DNA of 64,000 nt from Phallusia mammillata (lineage: Eukaryota > Chordata > Ascidiacea > Phlebobranchia > Ascidiidae), in NCBI GenBank assembly GCA_003260075.1, contig QLIY01000774.1:3119-67118 (forward strand), read 5' to 3'. Of the stretch, positions 60,077 to 64,000 are shown one piece after another (positions within the stretch are counted from its first letter, which is position 1; each line of letters begins with the position of its first letter). Below the pieces are notes generated by a model. The model saw only the letters and a program-made list of their open reading frames with translations, ran no database searches and was not told the DNA's origin. A program made the position numbers and the translations under genes.

Positions 60077-63000
60077 CTATGAAAACTTTGCCTTTGAAAA
60101 ATCCATCTCTGGATGTTGCTTCATAAATCTAGAAAAACGTTGTAGAGTTACAGAGGTAAATACACATCTACAAAGTACACAAAAAATGAAAAGGGTTGAA
60201 ATTGAACATTGTTAAAAAATTCACCCATTTTAGGGGTAAATGGTAGGGCTACAAGGTGAAACTTAACAATTGATACAAAAAATGCTATAAACTACAGAAA
60301 AAAATGTAAAGGATTGAAATTTAAATCAAAATGTATAGAAAGTGTATGAATTCTTACTTTTCAAGCATAGCATTCTTCTTTTCTTCGTCAGAAGTGGGTA
60401 AACCCTGTTGCTTCCTTTGTTGGTCGTACATCATTTTTTCAACCATGCCCCTTGTTTCTCCGTCCAAATCAGACAATTTCGAGTTTTCTGGATTAACTTT
60501 CTTTGTGTTTATCTCTGGATCAGTTAACACTAGTTTTGACCACCATTCCATCTTGTTAATCTAAATACACATTAAGTTTAATATCAAATACTGTACAACA
60601 CACTAACATTATATTTTTCTCAAGCTAGCAGACAAACATTCATGGGTCAAAGATTGTCTTACATAGGTTTAAGTATGAAAACAAGTACACAGGTTAGGCC
60701 AGTTTTTTTAACCTAAGCCCTTGACCTCTCGTGAGTCCATAAAAGGTTTTAGTGATTCTTGAATGCCTTTCCAACATGTAAAACTGATTTTCAAATGCAT
60801 GTTCAGTATACCTCGGTTAGTCCAGGCCCGTTTGAACCAAACAATTTGTCTGGATTAGACTGATGTCGATTAGTTCAAGCCTTACAACATTACATATTAT
60901 TTCTAAATCATACCTAGAGTTTTGTCCAAATTAGGCAAGTATCTGGATTAACCGAATCCAATTTAACCAAGTGTTACTGTATTTTATTACTGCACATACA
61001 TACTAAATAGGTGTGCAATGGTCATGCTAAACCAAAAATAGTCCAAAAAATACTAGAAAGGTTAAGAAACACTGGGTTAAGTACACTTTTGTCCCAAATT
61101 AAGTACACATGAAAAGTGACATAAGTATTTATTATGAAGCATCAAATTGAAACATCCAATGCAATTTAATAAGTTAACTTTTCTACCCGACCTTTTCCAA
61201 GTTTAACACAAGCGTTTTTCTGTCATCGATCGTCCAGTAGGTTTCTTCTGTTTTTACTTCATTGTACAATTCACCGTCCACAATCAGAGGTCTTCCCTTT
61301 AATCCAATTTTCAATGCTTTTCTGCGAACTTCACAAATGACATCTCGGCCTCGAACTGGGAAATCGACATTAAAAGGAAGACGCAGCTGCAAGTGCGAGA
61401 AAAACAAATGTTGCTCAGAAAAAGCCAAAAACTTGTCACTTATGCTTGTAAAAGCACAATCAGTGGGTTGTCCTTGACACTCTATGTTTAAAAACAACCA
61501 GACCCTATTGTTTTATAATGACTGCAATGGCTTAAATATGCATAAAAAGTAAAAAATTTAGTTATGAAGCTTAGGATTACCATACTAGCACTTAAAAAAG
61601 TATTATTATGAAAAATGTAACTGCCAAATCTGTTGTTGTTGAAACCTCTTTACTAAAATGCACAGTATTATATCTACTCAAGATCTCCAGCAGGGGGGGG
61701 GGGGTTGATCAGAAATAGCCTAAAACTTGTCACTTTTGCTTGTAAAAGCACAATCAGTTGGTTGTCTGTGGCACCTTTATATTTAAAAACCACAAAACCT
61801 TAATGTTTTATAAATGACTGTAATGGCTCAAAAAGTAAAATGCTTTGTTATGAAGCTTAGGATTACCATACTAGCATGTACAAAAGTATTATAATCAAAA
61901 ACCTAACTGCCAAATCTGCTGTTGTTGGAACCTCTTCACTAAAATGCACAGTATTATATCTACTCAAGATCTCCAGAAGGTATTTATGTTTATAATTGAC
62001 TATTCAGACATATATATTTTAGCAAATGGTAATGGTCTCATCACTGGTCTAAAAGGTTTGATCACATCCAGTTTTAAAAATCGATAACAAGGTATAGACA
62101 AAATTCATCATGTGAACAATCCAAACAGTGGTGAGATTCAGCCGGTTTGCACAGGATAGAACAGTCTCAAGAAATTTTATGAGATCAGCGAACCGGTTAG
62201 CATTACTGGTTGGGGGGGGGGTCGGTTTGCACAGGATAGAACGGTCTCAAGAAATTTTATGAGATCAGCGAACCGGTTAACATTACTGGTTATTGTCAAC
62301 GGACTTTCTGTAGCATAACCCAGCTGAAAAACATGACTTTTGTGATAGAAACCGACTGAAAAAAAAATTGTTTAACCCCACCGCTGAATCCAAGTATAGT
62401 TTTTCAGGGGGAATTGCACATTTGAAACACATTTTACTGGAAACTATGTTCTTGAAAATACAACAACAAAAAAGACCATTTCAAAGCTGTATTTAAAATG
62501 TATACTTAATAAACAAAATAAAGCTAACTTAATTGCAAATCATTTTTAGACAAACAATTGTGCTTTACCTCTAGTTCTTGCAGGCTTTGTGTCCATGAAT
62601 AATTAGGCAGATCTGCTCCATTACCACTATTAGGTTTAAGTTTTCCCTTACTGTCCTCATCATTATCTTCATCGCTCTCATCCTCTTTCTTGGGGTCATC
62701 CTTTTTAGTTTCTTCTACAGGTTTGTTGTCTACCTCCATCTTGTGGTCACCACCACCATTACTTAGTGTTGTCTATAAAAGATTGAAGATACATTATCTA
62801 AAATGCATTATGACAGTGCCTTTCAAATTGTGGTATGTGTAAAAAACTATTCATGATGCACTATTAAATTCATAATTACTTGTATTTCATTTCACTCATT
62901 TTTTAAAAAGCAACAAAGAGTTTAGTAGTGATAATTTTCACAGTAACCTATTTTTGTGATTTAAATTGTATGCAAACATGAAATCTTCAAGTGGTATGCA

Positions 63001-63966
63001 GGATGAAAATTGTGGGAAGTCCTTGCTTTATGACATCACAACAAAAAGTATGATATAAAATCAAAACCAACCTTTTTTTCCTGTTCCAGTTTAATCTTTT
63101 CTGCTTCTTCCTCTGTTACTTCAACAATTTTACTCGATTCAATTTCTTTTTCTCTTTCTTTCTCCTTTTGCTCTTGCTCCTGTCAAATAAAGCACAGACA
63201 ACAATGTTACATTTGATCATTTACTATAAAATATCAGGTCAATCGAGAAAAAAAATGTTTTTGCAAAATCATTTTAATTTGTTCAACACACAAATGGGGG
63301 GGGGGTAGACAACAATGTTACATTTGATCATTTACTATAAAATATCCAGTCAATTGAGAAAAAAAAATGTTTTTGCAAAATCATTTTAATTTGTTCAACA
63401 CACAAATAACTTTATTAGCTGATTTTTGTAATTTTATTAGCTGAAATAAATGTTTGTAGCAAAAAACACGCATTTACAAACACATTAAGAATAATACCTT
63501 CATTGCTTTTTTCTGTGTGATTGCCTCCTCTTTTTTAGCTTTGTCTTCCATTGCCAACTTTTGATGCTTTTTTAACTTTCGCATTGCCATCTAACAAAAC
63601 AATAAATTTTAATTACAACTCAACTTTTAATAGCAATTGCATCAATTGTTTTATGAGTCTGTGTTCAGTGTAACAAAACATGTTGAATAAAAGTAAAAAT
63701 AGTTGGATTAATCAAACTACGAGGGCAATAAGTACAAATACCTTTTCAGCATTTCCTGGAACACCACCAGTGAAAAAATCTGTTTTTCTTCTCAAAAATC
63801 CAAAATATGTGTCCAAAAGCTAAACATATTAAGCCGATTAATCATTTTGTTATACTACAAATACTCTTTAAATTACAGTGAGACTGTTACAAACCTCTTC
63901 AATTCCTCCCTCATGCTGAGTTGCCATATGCATAAGCATTCCATCCCATTGCTCTTCTTTCGACAT
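60077..63966 (-). CDS. NUDC: NUDC, nuclear distribution protein C, complete
   Basis: NudC is a CS-domain Hsp90 co-chaperone that works with LIS1 and cytoplasmic dynein in mitosis and nuclear migration. Exons: 63966-63895, 63819-63742, 63590-63498, 63179-63072, 62772-62569, 61386-61192, 60560-60358 and 60128-60077. They total 1005 nt and 334 residues, against 331 in human, with every phase matching. The N-terminus has [21 protein letters not shown] charged coiled coil and an acidic linker follow, then [20 protein letters not shown], the CS domain ([16 protein letters not shown]), KINPEN-type [13 protein letters not shown], and the C-terminal [11 protein letters not shown]. Exon 1 begins at the first ATG. 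Introns 3 and 5 contain haplotype duplications with G spacers, but no exon is affected. Confidence 0.97.
60804..60979. mobile_element. pogo/Tigger-like MITE
   Basis: CAGTATACCTCGGTTAGTCC to AACCAAGTGTTACTG, then TA. It is the most diverged of the four copies. NUDC intron 6. Confidence 0.65.
61440..63410. other. Haplotype joints with G spacers in NUDC introns
   Basis: G runs at 61693-61704, 62212-62221 and 63296-63305, each between near-identical copies, as for the C spacers on the left of the window. Confidence 0.75.
62126..62386. mobile_element. hAT-type MITE, same family, copy 4, with haplotype joint
   Basis: CAGTGGTGAGATTCAGCC to CCCCACCGCTG, with flanks AATCCAAA and AATCCAAG (7 of 8). 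A G10 run at 62212-62221 separates two versions of the left third. NUDC intron 5. Confidence 0.8.
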
Positions 63967-64000
63967 TTTTGCACAGTGCAGATGTAAACTTTACTGTTTC

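Noticed and set aside
62020..62066. Further hammerhead copy (GTGATGAGACC on the minus strand)
   Set aside because: Only the CTGATGA-like box and GACC match; no GAAAC box or closing stems were found.

Overview
This is a eukaryotic window, most likely from a tunicate (Ciona-like sea squirt). The sequence is AT-rich, with short GT-AG introns and small exons. The genes are metazoan (CFAP44, NUDC, a GT10 fucosyltransferase), and unmerged allelic copies suggest a very polymorphic genome. The species is inferred, not shown. All exon boundaries were read by eye; for the six recognisable genes the phases add up across almost every junction.

Layout: (1) 1-16456, minus strand: the 5' two thirds of CFAP44, an axonemal WD-repeat protein, running off the left edge. 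Four of its consecutive exons occur twice. (2) 17208-18479, minus: an acidic open frame that may be the CFAP44 N-terminus or a separate gene. (3) 19640-20528: a broken Ty3/gypsy LTR retrotransposon (LTR end, primer site, gag). (4) 21258-30888, plus: a 13-exon PLP-dependent class I/II aminotransferase. (5) 32069-35434, plus: a six-exon basic/EF-hand/ubiquitin-like protein I cannot name. (6) 38724-45631, plus: a seven-exon multipass membrane protein, possibly TMEM26-like. (7) 48820-53732, minus: a three-exon alpha-1,3-fucosyltransferase. (8) 60077-63966, minus: NUDC, complete in eight exons. The genes do not form an operon or pathway; CFAP44 is ciliary and the others are independent.

Between and inside the genes are many small mobile elements: several hAT-type MITE families with 8-bp target duplications, pogo-like MITEs, a tRNA-headed SINE, and other dispersed repeats. 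The most interesting non-coding signal is a well-formed hammerhead ribozyme fold at 6879-6930 (+), with decayed relatives elsewhere.

The assembly needs care. About thirty runs of C (or G), mostly exactly ten long, sit between near-identical copies of flanking sequence. One pair holds a MITE-filled and an empty version of the same site, and another differs by a roughly 120-bp indel, so these look like two haplotypes laid end to end with a homopolymer spacer. Homopolymers are C up to 46538 and G from 47904 onward, suggesting that contigs were flipped after the spacers were written. Several apparent frameshifts and exon duplications come from this.
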